A stretch of DNA of 40,292 nucleotides from Chersky-299 sp963749535 (GTDB taxonomy: Bacteria; Actinomycetota; Thermoleophilia; RBG-16-64-13). The position numbers were made by a program, and so were the translations under genes. Location of the stretch: assembly GCA_963749535.1 (NCBI GenBank), contig CAVVNF010000013.1, positions 1 through 40,292 of the forward strand. Direction: 5' to 3'. Positions within the stretch are counted from its first letter, which is position 1, and each line of letters begins with the position of its first letter. Below are positions 32,212 through 39,580 of the stretch, piece after piece. Below the pieces are notes generated by a model. That model saw only the letters and a list, made by a program, of their open reading frames with translations, had not been told where the DNA came from and ran no database searches.

Positions 32212-34236
32212 GAGGCCGCCCTTCCGCCGGCGGGCGAGTCACCGGGGGTCTTGCGACCCGGGCTCGCCGCGCCGCTCGGGCTGGCCGAACCGCTCGGTGT
32301 CGCCGCGCCGGCCGAGGTCGTCGAGCCGATGGCGCCGCGCCTGCGGGCGCCTTGATCGCGTCAAACCGACAGAGTTGAGCGCAGATGCCGCAGCCGTTGC
32401 ATTGGTCGGCCTGAATCTGCACCTTCGCGCGGGTGCGCGCGCTGGTCCCGACGGCGCCGGCACCGGTGGCCGCGCCGGCGGTGGCGGCCGTTCCCGTCGC
32501 GCGTGTGGCCGCGCCGGCGACAGCTCCCGTGTCCTGGACCAGGTTGAGGGCCATACATCCGGCCTGCAGGCAGCGTTTGCAGCCGTTGCAGAGGTCGGCG
32601 TCGACGAACCAGGGCGCACGCTTGATCTTGTATTCGAGCACGCAGGGCGATTTCGCGATGACCACCGACGCCTCTTCGCCGCCAATTCCTCGCGCAGCAC
32701 GCGCTCGACCCAGCCATGTTCAGCGGGTCGTCTCGATGACACGGTTGAGCCCGAATCCCCGGACAGATGGTGGGGATGTCCGCCACCGGGGCTGGACGGC
32801 CCATCAGGTCTTGCCGGTGCCGGGGTTCTCCTGGCCGCCGGTCATGGCCGGTGGTGCGGTTGTCGAGGATGATGCGTCAAGCGTGTGGCTGCCGTTGCAG
32901 GCGATGTCCAGGAGCGGGGTGATGCCCGGAGTGGAAGAAGGTGCTGTCGCCGATGACGGCCACCGACTTGGTGCGGAGGTCCGGCTTGGCGCCTTCGGCC
33001 TGCGGCGTCCGTCACCTTGGCCATGCCGTGGGCCATGCCGATGCTGGCGCCCATGCAGACGACGAGTCCATCGCGTCGAACGGCGGCAGGGCGCCCAGCG
33101 TGTAGCAGCCGATGTCGCCGGTCACGAACACCTTGAGCTTCTTGAGCACGATGAAGACGCCGCGGTGCGAGCAGCCCGGGCAGAGCGTCGGCGGGCGGTT
33201 GGGCAGGTCGTCGGCGACGGGTGCGGGACGGGCGCAGCAGGTCGGTGATCACGCCGGGGACGCCGGCCATGGCCAGCGGCCGAGCGATCATGCCGGGGTC
33301 GAGCTCGCCGCAGCAGCGGGTAGCAGCTCCTTGCCGCCGTCGACCTCGATGCCCATGCAGCCGGATGTGCTCCTCGAGGAAGGGGTCGAGCTCCTCCACC
33401 ACGTAGAGCTTCTCCACGCTGCGCGCGGAAGTCGGCGATCAGCTTGCCGGGCAGCGGGTAGGGAGGCCCAGCTTCAGGAAGCTGGCTCGGGAACGGCTTC
33501 CCGGGCGTACTGGTAGGCGGCGCCCGCTGGCGATGATGCCCATCTCGGGGTCGCCCATCTCGATGCGGTTGAGCGGGCAGGTCTCCGCGTACTCGGCCAG
33601 ATCGAGCACGCGCTGCTCCACGAGGGCATGGCGGCCGATGGCGTTGCGCGGGCAGCATCACGTACTTGTCGGGTCGCGCTTCGAGCTTGATGACGGGCTG
33701 GCAGGCTCCGCCCGCTCGCCCAGCTCCACCAGGCTCTTCGAGTGCGAGATGCGGGTGGTGGTGCGGAGGAGAACGGGAGTGTCGAAGCGCTCGCTCAGCT
33801 CGAAGGCGAGCTTCATGAAGTCCTTGGCCTCCCGGCTGTCCGACGGCTCCAGCAGCGGGATCTTGGCGAACTTGGCGTAGTTGCGGTTGTCCTGCTCGTT
33901 CTGCGAGCTGTGCATGCCCGGGTCGTCGGCCGTGACCACCACCAGCCCGCCCTTCACGCCGGTGTAGGAGGCGGTGAAGAGAGGGTCGGCGGCCACGTTG
34001 AGGCCCACGTGCTTCATGCACACCAGGGCCCGGGCGCCGGCCATGGACGGCGCCGATCGCCACCTCCAGCGGCCACCTTCTCGTTGGGCGACCACTCGCT
34101 GTAGATGTCCTTGTAGCTCGGCGATGGTCTCGAGGATCTCCGTGCTCGGCGTGCCGGGATAGGCGGCGGCCAGCTTGACCCCGGCTTCCCAGGCGCCGCG
34201 GGCGATGGCCTCGTTCCCGGACATGATCTCGCGCAT
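32208..34236 (-). pseudogene. iorA: Indolepyruvate:ferredoxin oxidoreductase, alpha subunit, many frameshifts
   Basis: The gene starts at ATG 34236 after AAGGAG (MREIMSGNEAIARGAWEAG). Conserved IorA pieces then appear in all three frames: AAAYPGTPSTEIL, YSEWSPNEKVA, ALVCMKHVGLNVAADPLFTA, DDPGMHSSQNEQDNR, TPVLLRTTTRISHSKS, LYVVEELDPFLEE, the thiamine-binding VTGDIGCYTLG, and two ferredoxin motifs CNGCKRCLQAGC and CNGCGICAQLC. At least ten frame changes are needed, so read or assembly error is likely. Between the two cluster motifs sits an Ala/Gly/Thr-rich insertion of about 40 residues, and the C-terminus is a Ser/Gly/Ala-rich tail ending in the TGA that overlaps iorB. Reconstructed length is about 675 aa, against roughly 580-600 usually. 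Confidence 0.82.
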
Positions 34237-34361
34237 CGACACTCCTTCGGAAATGGGCGGCAACTAACCCCTTCGAGAGGCCCGGCCGGCCTCGTGTGTG
34301 CTCGGATGTTTTTATCAGATTTTGCGCGGGGGTGTCGGCGGACGGCGATGTGCGGACGAAT

Positions 34362-34402
34362 TCGACATAGTATGTCGACCAAAGCTCGACATACTATGCG
34401 AG
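34362..34402. promoter_or_regulatory. Two tandem operator-like palindromes
   Basis: TCGACATA-G-TATGTCGA (34362-34378) is a perfect palindrome with 8-bp arms. A second copy, CTCGACATA-C-TATGCGAG (34385-34402), starts 24 nt on and differs by one lost base in the right arm. Such pairs typically bind a dimeric regulator cooperatively. The sites lie about 125-165 nt upstream of the iorA start and about 155-195 nt upstream of the vapBC -10. Confidence 0.65.
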
Positions 34403-34555
34403 AAAGGTCATCGGGACAGTCGGTCGCACGCGCGGCGCCGCCGGCGACGAGTACCGCGGCACCCCCAGCCAAGCTCCATCCAAGGTTGCACAAGTCGCAC
34501 CTCTCGCGCTGGATACACTTTGGCGTGGTGTATAGGTCACGATTTCGGCGCGAGG

Positions 34556-34561
34556 TATAAT
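34556..34561 (+). promoter_or_regulatory. -10 box (TATAAT) of the toxin-antitoxin operon
   Basis: A perfect TATAAT lies 40 nt before the antitoxin ATG at 34602, and GAGGAG sits at the ribosome-binding position. No clear -35 is seen at 16-18 nt, so an activator or an extended element may be involved. Confidence 0.55.
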
Positions 34562-34601
34562 GAGGTTACAGAACGCACTACTTCTCCTTGAGGAGACTTG
34601 C

Positions 34602-34862
34602 ATGCCTCGCATTGGTCTTCGCCACTTGAAAACCCACGCGTCCGAAGTCATGCGAGACGTGGAAGAAAACCGGGCGCGATACGTGATCACAAACCGGGGC
34701 GAGCCGGTAGCAGTCATCGTCCCCTTTGCCCCGGCGGAGGAGGTCGAGCCTACAACTAGGGGCCAGGCATGGCAGGACTTTCTGAGACTTCGGGAGAGAA
34801 TTGGTAGAGCTCAGACGGAGCCGTTCTCGGCCGAAGAACTGATGCACGAGCTGAGGCGGTAG
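34602..34862 (+). CDS. Phd/YefM-type antitoxin
   Basis: The 86-aa protein starts at ATG 34602 behind GAGGAG. It has the Phd/YefM N-terminal DNA-binding fold: IGLRHLKTHASEVMRDVEEN, RYVITNRGEPVAVIVPF. The C-terminal part (WQDFLRLRERIG to EELMHELRR) is the likely toxin-binding tail. It lies 5 nt before a PIN toxin gene. Antitoxins of this type neutralise the toxin and repress their own operon. Confidence 0.85.
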   Translation: MPRIGLRHLKTHASEVMRDVEENRARYVITNRGEPVAVIVPFAPAEEVEPTTRGQAWQDFLRLRERIGRAQTEPFSAEELMHELRR

Positions 34863-34867
34863 GCCAC

Positions 34868-35299
34868 ATGGCGAGAGCATTAACCATAGATGCCAGCGTG
34901 TTCGTCAGTGCGCTCAGCCCATCGGAGATTCGGGGCGAGGAGAGTCTTCGACTGATTGAGAGCCTCCGCGACAGTCCGCGACTGGTGATCCTACCCACAC
35001 TGGTGAAGCCGGAGATCGCAGGGGCGGTGAACCGGTCGACCGGCGACGCGGGCCTTGCCCGGGAAGCCAGCGGGATGATGTTCATGGCCTCCCCCGTCGT
35101 CTTCGTCGAACTCGATCAAAAACTGGCTGAGGAGGCCGCGGAGCTTGCGATAGAAGCGGGATTGCGAGGCGCTGACGCCGTGTATGCAGCAACGGCTCGT
35201 CGTTTCGACGCGATCCTCGTCACATTGGATCGTGACCAAAGATCGCGGTTGCCGGCCGACATCACGACTCTCTGGCCTGGAGAGGTCGAGCCGAATTGA
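34868..35299 (+). CDS. VapC-like PIN domain toxin
   Basis: The 143-aa PIN-domain ribonuclease shows the expected acidic residues D8 (LTIDASVFVSAL), E49 (LVKPEIAGAV), D103 (LRGADAVYAATA) and D121 (LVTLDRDQ). Such toxins cut tRNA or rRNA with Mg2+ or Mn2+. It follows the antitoxin by 5 nt. All catalytic residues are present, so the pair should be functional. The RNA target is not predictable. Confidence 0.87.
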   Translation: MARALTIDASVFVSALSPSEIRGEESLRLIESLRDSPRLVILPTLVKPEIAGAVNRSTGDAGLAREASGMMFMASPVVFVELDQKLAEEAAELAIEAGLRGADAVYAATARRFDAILVTLDRDQRSRLPADITTLWPGEVEPN

Positions 35300-35371
35300 G
35301 GCTCGTCGCCTGGTGGCGGGCCAAGGGGCCCGGCAACCCAGTCTGCCGCGGCTGATATCATCCCGCTGAGG

Positions 35372-36151
35372 ATGGACGACGACGCCAAAAGACTTTCCCA
35401 AGAGCGCTTCGGCAGGTACGCGGCCAGCTACGTCACGAGCCGCACTCACGCCGGAGGGCCCGACCTCGAACGCATCGTGGAACTCGTGGGTGAGAAGCCG
35501 GACTGGGAAGCCCTGGACATCGCCACGGGGGCCGGACACACTGCCCTCGCGGTGGCTCCGCACGTCGCCCGCGTGATGGTCACCGATCTCACCGAGGAAA
35601 TGCTGGCCACCGCCCGCGAGTTTCTCGCCAGTCAGGGTGCGCAGAACGTCGACTTCCAGCTCGCCGACGCCGAAGATCTGCCCTTCGCGGACGCGAGCTT
35701 CGATCTGGTGACCTGTCGGATCGCCCCTCACCATTTCCCACGTCCAGAGCGGTTCGTGAGCGAGGTGGCCCGGGTGCTGCGTCCCGGCGGCCTGTTCTTG
35801 CTGCAAGATCAAGTGGTGCCCGAGGACGAGTCGGCCGCTGCTTACATCACCGCCTTCGAGACCCGTCGCGACCCCAGTCATGTGCGCGCCTTGTCCAAGC
35901 CGGAATGGAAGAGCCTGTTGGTCGGCGCCGGCTTGGTCATCGAAACGGAGGACGACTTCGAGAAGCAGCTCAGCCTGCTGAAGTGGGTTAACGACCAGGG
36001 CGGTACCGCCGAAGAGCTGGCCGACCTGCGCGCGATGCTCTCGCACGCTCAGCCGGCGGTCCGGGAATGGTGGCGACCCTCCGACATCGACGGCCCCGAG
36101 GCGGCATTCTTCAACCATCATTGCCTGTTCGGCGCGCGAAAGCCTGGGTGA
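35372..36151 (+). CDS. Class I SAM-dependent methyltransferase
   Basis: The 259-aa protein resembles UbiE/Methyltransf_11 enzymes. Motif I is ALDIATGAGHTALAVA (about residues 47-62), followed by VMVTDLTEEMLATAREF, the adenine-binding VDFQLADAEDLPFADASFDLV, then CRIAPHHFP and VARVLRPGGLFLLQD. It is complete. A TATCAT hexamer lies 10 nt before the ATG. The substrate is unknown; similar proteins methylate small molecules. Neighbours do not define a pathway. Confidence 0.85.
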   Translation: MDDDAKRLSQERFGRYAASYVTSRTHAGGPDLERIVELVGEKPDWEALDIATGAGHTALAVAPHVARVMVTDLTEEMLATAREFLASQGAQNVDFQLADAEDLPFADASFDLVTCRIAPHHFPRPERFVSEVARVLRPGGLFLLQDQVVPEDESAAAYITAFETRRDPSHVRALSKPEWKSLLVGAGLVIETEDDFEKQLSLLKWVNDQGGTAEELADLRAMLSHAQPAVREWWRPSDIDGPEAAFFNHHCLFGARKPG

Positions 36152-36245
36152 GCTCTCATAGCTCTGCGCTGAAGCCGACAGAAGCCGGCGGCATCCACCT
36201 GCCATGGGCCACCGGTGGACCGGCCGCCCCCAAAACCCCGCTTTG

Positions 36246-36274
36246 TTGTAGCCCCTGCGCCGCTTGTCTACAAT
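36246..36274 (+). promoter_or_regulatory. Promoter of the AOR operon
   Basis: TTGTAG (36246-36251), a 17-nt spacer and TACAAT (36269-36274) form a plausible promoter about 95 nt before the AOR start. The leader holds ATGCA...TGCAT arms (near 36280-36297), an AT-rich stretch and then a GC-rich segment able to fold (near 36315-36355). Confidence 0.5.
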
Positions 36275-36368
36275 GAACAATGCATTTCAGGGTGCATAAC
36301 GTATTATTTTTGCCGGCCGGCGCAATCGCGTGCGCGGGCCGGTGCGTCGCGCAACCAAGGGGGTCGTC

Positions 36369-38170
36369 TTGGACTTTTACCAAGGAAAGGTGCTGCGGGT
36401 AGACCTAAGCGCCGGCACCGCTGAGGTCGAGCCCCTCAACATGGAGTGGGCCGAGCGCTACATCGGCGGAAAGGGCCTGCTCTTCCGCTATATGTGGGAG
36501 TACGTGCCCAAGGGCGTCGACCCGTGGTCGGCGGAGAATCCGGTGTTCCTGGTTACGGGGCCGTTTGCGGGCACCAACGTAAGCACCGCGTCGCGGCTGG
36601 TGGTAGGCGCGAAGAGCCCGGCCACCGGCATCCTCGACGACAGTTACGTCGGCGGTTCGTTCGCTCCCGAGATGAAGTTCGCCGGCTACGATCTCATCGT
36701 CATCACGGGAAGGCGCCGAAGCCCGTGGTGCTGTGGATCAAGGACGATAGGGTCGAGTTCGTCCCGGCCGAGGACAAATACTGGGGCCTCAAGACCTCGG
36801 AAATCGAGGCGGTGCTTCGCGCGGACCTAGACAAAGACGCCAAGGTGCTCTCCATCGGGCCGGCGGGCGAGAATCTGCTGCCCTGGGCCTGTCTGAGCAC
36901 CGACCAGTTCCACAAGGCCGGTCGCGCCGGCCATGGCGCCCTCTTCGGCTCGAAGAACCTCAAAGCGGTGGCCATCCGCGGCACCGGCTCGGTGCACGTA
37001 GGTGACGCCAAGGCCTTCCTGGCCGACATCTTCCGCATCCATCAGGAGCACGTGCTCACCGACTTCAACCTGTGGGCAAACGAGGAAGGCACGCCCATCC
37101 TGGTCGATCCGGTGAACGGAGCCGGCGCCATCCCCACGCGCAACTGGTCCGCGGGGACCTTCGAGGACATCGGCAACATCAATTCCGAGGCCTTCCAGAA
37201 GGTCAAGGTGAGCAACCGCGCCTGCTACCAGTGCGCCATCGCCTGCCGGCAGGTGCACGAGGCCGGTGGCGTCAAGGGTGAAGGCCCGGAATACGAGACC
37301 ATCGCCCTCTGCGGCTCCAACTGCGGCATGGGCGACCTCGATGCGCTCATGCAGTTCAACCAGGCCTGCGACGAATGGGGCCTGGACACCATCTCCTCCG
37401 GCTCCATCGTGGGTCTGGCCATGGACATGACCGAGAAAGGCGTCGCCGACTTCGGCGTGCGCTTCGGCGAGCCAGGCGGATACGTGGCGGCGCCGGAACT
37501 GATCGCCACCCGGCAAGGAGTCGGCGCCGAGCTGGCGCTCGGCGCCCGCGCCCTGGCCGCCAAGTACGACGTCCCCGACATGGCGATGGAGGCCAAGAAC
37601 CTGGAGCTTCCCGGCTACGACCCGCGCGGCGCTTTCGGCATGAGTCTCGCCTACGCCACCTCCGACCGGGGCGGCTGTCACATGCGCGCCTACCCCATCG
37701 CCGACGAGGTGATCGAGGGCACGAGGCCGGCCGACAGCATGGAGGGTAAGGCCGAGCAGGTGATCAAGGGCAATGTAGACAACGGATTCATCGGCCAGAA
37801 TTTCAGCTCCATAAAATTCAGCGGCGTCTACTGCGACTTCTGGGCGGTCAACCCCGATCAGCTCTGCCAGATGTTCAAGCACGTGTGGAAGCGGGAGTTC
37901 ACCGAGGACGAGATCATGCTCACCGGCGAGCGCATCTGGAACCTGGGGCGTCTCTTCAACCTGCGCGAAGGCGTGGAGCCGGACATCCTGCCCCGCAGGC
38001 TGTACGTGCCGGAAGAGGCGTTCGCGGACGGGCCGGCCGCGGGCAAGTCGATCGGCGAGAAGGGCTTGAAGGACGGGCTCCAGGAGTACTACCGGCTGCG
38101 CGGTTGGGATGAGAACGGCGTGCCTACCGAGGCCAAGCTGGCCGAAGTGGGCGTGGACGTCCGTCTCTAA
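36369..38170 (+). CDS. Aldehyde:ferredoxin oxidoreductase family tungsten enzyme, one frameshift
   Basis: The protein is about 600 aa from TTG 36369, which follows AAGGGGG at 5 nt. The N-terminal tungstopterin region reads KVLRVDLSAGTAEVEPL, YIGGKGLLFRYMW and FAGTNVSTASRLVVGAKSP. The frame changes near 36710, just after YDLIVITG. Then come GPAGENLLPWA, RAGHGALFGSKNLKAVAIRG, the cluster motif CX2CX3C in RACYQCAIACRQVHEAGG, and EYETIALCGSNCGMGD. AOR enzymes oxidise aldehydes to acids and reduce ferredoxin. The FeS, MoaD-like and UbiX genes downstream resemble the AorAB-D arrangement of Aromatoleum, which favours aryl aldehydes. The related BamB family (class II benzoyl-CoA reductase) is a less likely alternative. 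Confidence 0.87.
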
Positions 38171-38200
38171 CCCGGCCCGACCGCACAGAAAGGGGTATCG

Positions 38201-38682
38201 ATGCCACACGTGATGATAAGTAACAAGAAATGCACTGGCTGCCACATGTGCGAACTGGCCTGCTCGGCGTGGCACGAGGACGCCTATCGCCCGTCGGTGG
38301 CCCGGCTTTTCTCGGAAGTAAACCCCAGCACCACGGCCATCAAAGGCCACACCTGCCTGCAGACCGCGTGTGCCAAATGCCAGGAGGCCTGTCCTCGGGA
38401 TGCCATCGAACGGCGCGAGATCGAGGTGCACGCCTACGGGCTGGAAGCCGGCCAAAGGTTACGTGCTCGAGGTGAACGAGGAGAAATGCGACAACTGCGG
38501 GGCGTGCTACCCGGTGTGCCCGTACGGCGTCATCCACATGCACCCAGACCGCGACGTGGCCTACAAGTGCGATCTTTGCGGCGGCGAGCCTCAGTGCGTC
38601 GCGTTCTGCCAGAACCCGCACGTTCTCGCCGTAGACCTGTCGACTGGCAAAGCCGACCGCAGCCTACGCCGAGGCGGAAGCC
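38201..38682 (+). CDS. AOR-associated 4Fe-4S electron-transfer subunit, frameshifted
   Basis: This polyferredoxin of the AorA/HycB type has about 160 aa. Four cysteine groups are visible: KKCTGCHMCELAC, TACAKCQEACP, EKCDNCGACYPVCP and KCDLCGGEPQCVAFCQ. The frame changes near 38450, between HAYGLEAG and GYVLEVNEEKC. AAAGGGG precedes the ATG. The 3' end is blurred: no stop is seen in the second frame before the MoaD-like gene, so the true end is probably hidden by another indel near 38660-38700. It should carry electrons from the AOR tungsten site to ferredoxin or another acceptor. Confidence 0.8.
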
Positions 38683-38979
38683 GTGGCCAAGGCGACGTCA
38701 AGTTGCCGGTGGGGCTCGTGGGTGCCTGCGTGGGCGGCGCTGCTCGAGTGCGAGGGCGGGACCGTCGGCGAGGCGCTCACCGACTGCGTCGCCAAGGAAG
38801 CGCGACTCAAGAGTCGTATCTTCCGGGAAGACGGCGGGACCTGGGCCGGTATCTTCCTCAACGGGCGGAATATCACGGCAGGACAGGGCCTGGACACCCC
38901 GCTCCGTGATGGCGACGAGCTGAGGACCATGCCGCCCATCGCCGGCGGACAAACCGAATTCCCCCTGAACGAGCTCTAA
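38683..38979 (+). CDS. MoaD/ThiS-like small protein of the AOR cluster, frameshifted
   Basis: A beta-grasp protein of about 95 aa. The first strand reads VKLPVGLVG in one frame, and the rest reads LLECEGGTVGEALTDCV, FLNGRNITAGQGLD and TPLRDGDELRTMPPIAGG in another, so an indel lies near 38725-38745. MoaD and ThiS end in an exposed Gly-Gly that receives sulfur. Here GG is followed by nine more residues (QTEFPLNEL), so it would need trimming or it serves a different role. MoaD-like genes are usual in AOR operons, where they help tungstopterin synthesis. The GTG at 38683 is a tentative start. Confidence 0.68.
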   Translation: MAKATSSCRWGSWVPAWAALLECEGGTVGEALTDCVAKEARLKSRIFREDGGTWAGIFLNGRNITAGQGLDTPLRDGDELRTMPPIAGGQTEFPLNEL

Positions 38980-38988
38980 GGAGGACGA

Positions 38989-39576
38989 ATGCAGCGGTTG
39001 ATCGTGGGGATTTCTGGGGCGTCGGGCACCATCTACGGTGTGCGGCTGCTCGAAGCGTTGCGGCAGACCGAGGTGGAGACCCACCTCATCCTCACCGAGG
39101 CGGGGCGCAAGGTGGCCGAGCTGGAGACCGGCTACACCGGCGCGGAGATCGAGGCGCTGGCCGACAAGGTCTACCCCAACGACGATCTGGCTGCGGCGAT
39201 ATCCTCGGGGTCCTTCATAACCATGGGGATGATCGTGGCCCCGCGTTCTATCAAGAGTCTTTCCGCTATCGCCCATAGCTACAACGACACCCTGCTTGCC
39301 CGAGCGGCGGATGTGGCGCTCAAGGAGCGGCGCAAGCTGATCCTGGTGGTGCGAGAGACGCCGCTCCATCTGGGGCACCTGCGCCTCATGGAAGCGGTGA
39401 CGGAGTACGGCGCGGAGATCCTGCCGCCCATGCCGAGCTTCTACCATCACCCCAAGACCATCGACGATATCGTGAACCACACGGTGAAAAAGTATTTTGG
39501 ATCAGTTCGGACTGGATCACCATCTCTTCAGCCGCTGGCCTACCGGCGCGGTCCGTCCGGCTCCGGGGAAGACTAG
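38989..39576 (+). CDS. ubiX: UbiX family flavin prenyltransferase
   Basis: The protein is about 195 aa. UbiX attaches a dimethylallyl group to FMN to make the prenyl-FMN cofactor of UbiD decarboxylases. Motifs are LIVGISGASGTIYGVRLLEAL, SGSFITMGMIVAPRSIKSLS, LARAADVALKERRKLILVVRE and TPLHLGHLRLM. TAAGGAGG precedes the ATG at 38989. Near 39500 the frame appears to shift: KYFGSVRTG in this frame, but DQFGLDHHLFSRW, the normal UbiX end, in another. In that other frame no stop precedes the next domain, so the end of the gene is uncertain. No UbiD partner is in the window; the AOR context is unusual. Confidence 0.85.
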   Translation: MQRLIVGISGASGTIYGVRLLEALRQTEVETHLILTEAGRKVAELETGYTGAEIEALADKVYPNDDLAAAISSGSFITMGMIVAPRSIKSLSAIAHSYNDTLLARAADVALKERRKLILVVRETPLHLGHLRLMEAVTEYGAEILPPMPSFYHHPKTIDDIVNHTVKKYFGSVRTGSPSLQPLAYRRGPSGSGED

Positions 39577-39580
39577 GGCC

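Larger units (their letters stand above)
34237..34601. other. 365-nt divergent regulatory region between iorA and the toxin-antitoxin pair
   Basis: No gene is seen here. The region holds two tandem palindromic sites (34362-34402), a T-rich patch (34310-34322) that could hold the iorA -10 on the minus strand, and the antitoxin promoter (TATAAT at 34556). It is the most AT-rich gap in this part of the window. Confidence 0.5.

Noticed and set aside
36369..38170. AOR protein as a class II benzoyl-CoA reductase (BamB)
   Set aside because: The neighbours are AOR-type FeS and MoaD-like proteins, not the BamC-I set; the general AOR family assignment is safer.
36827..38455. 542-codon open frame opposite the AOR gene
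   Set aside because: It is an antisense shadow; all conserved AOR and FeS motifs are on the plus strand.
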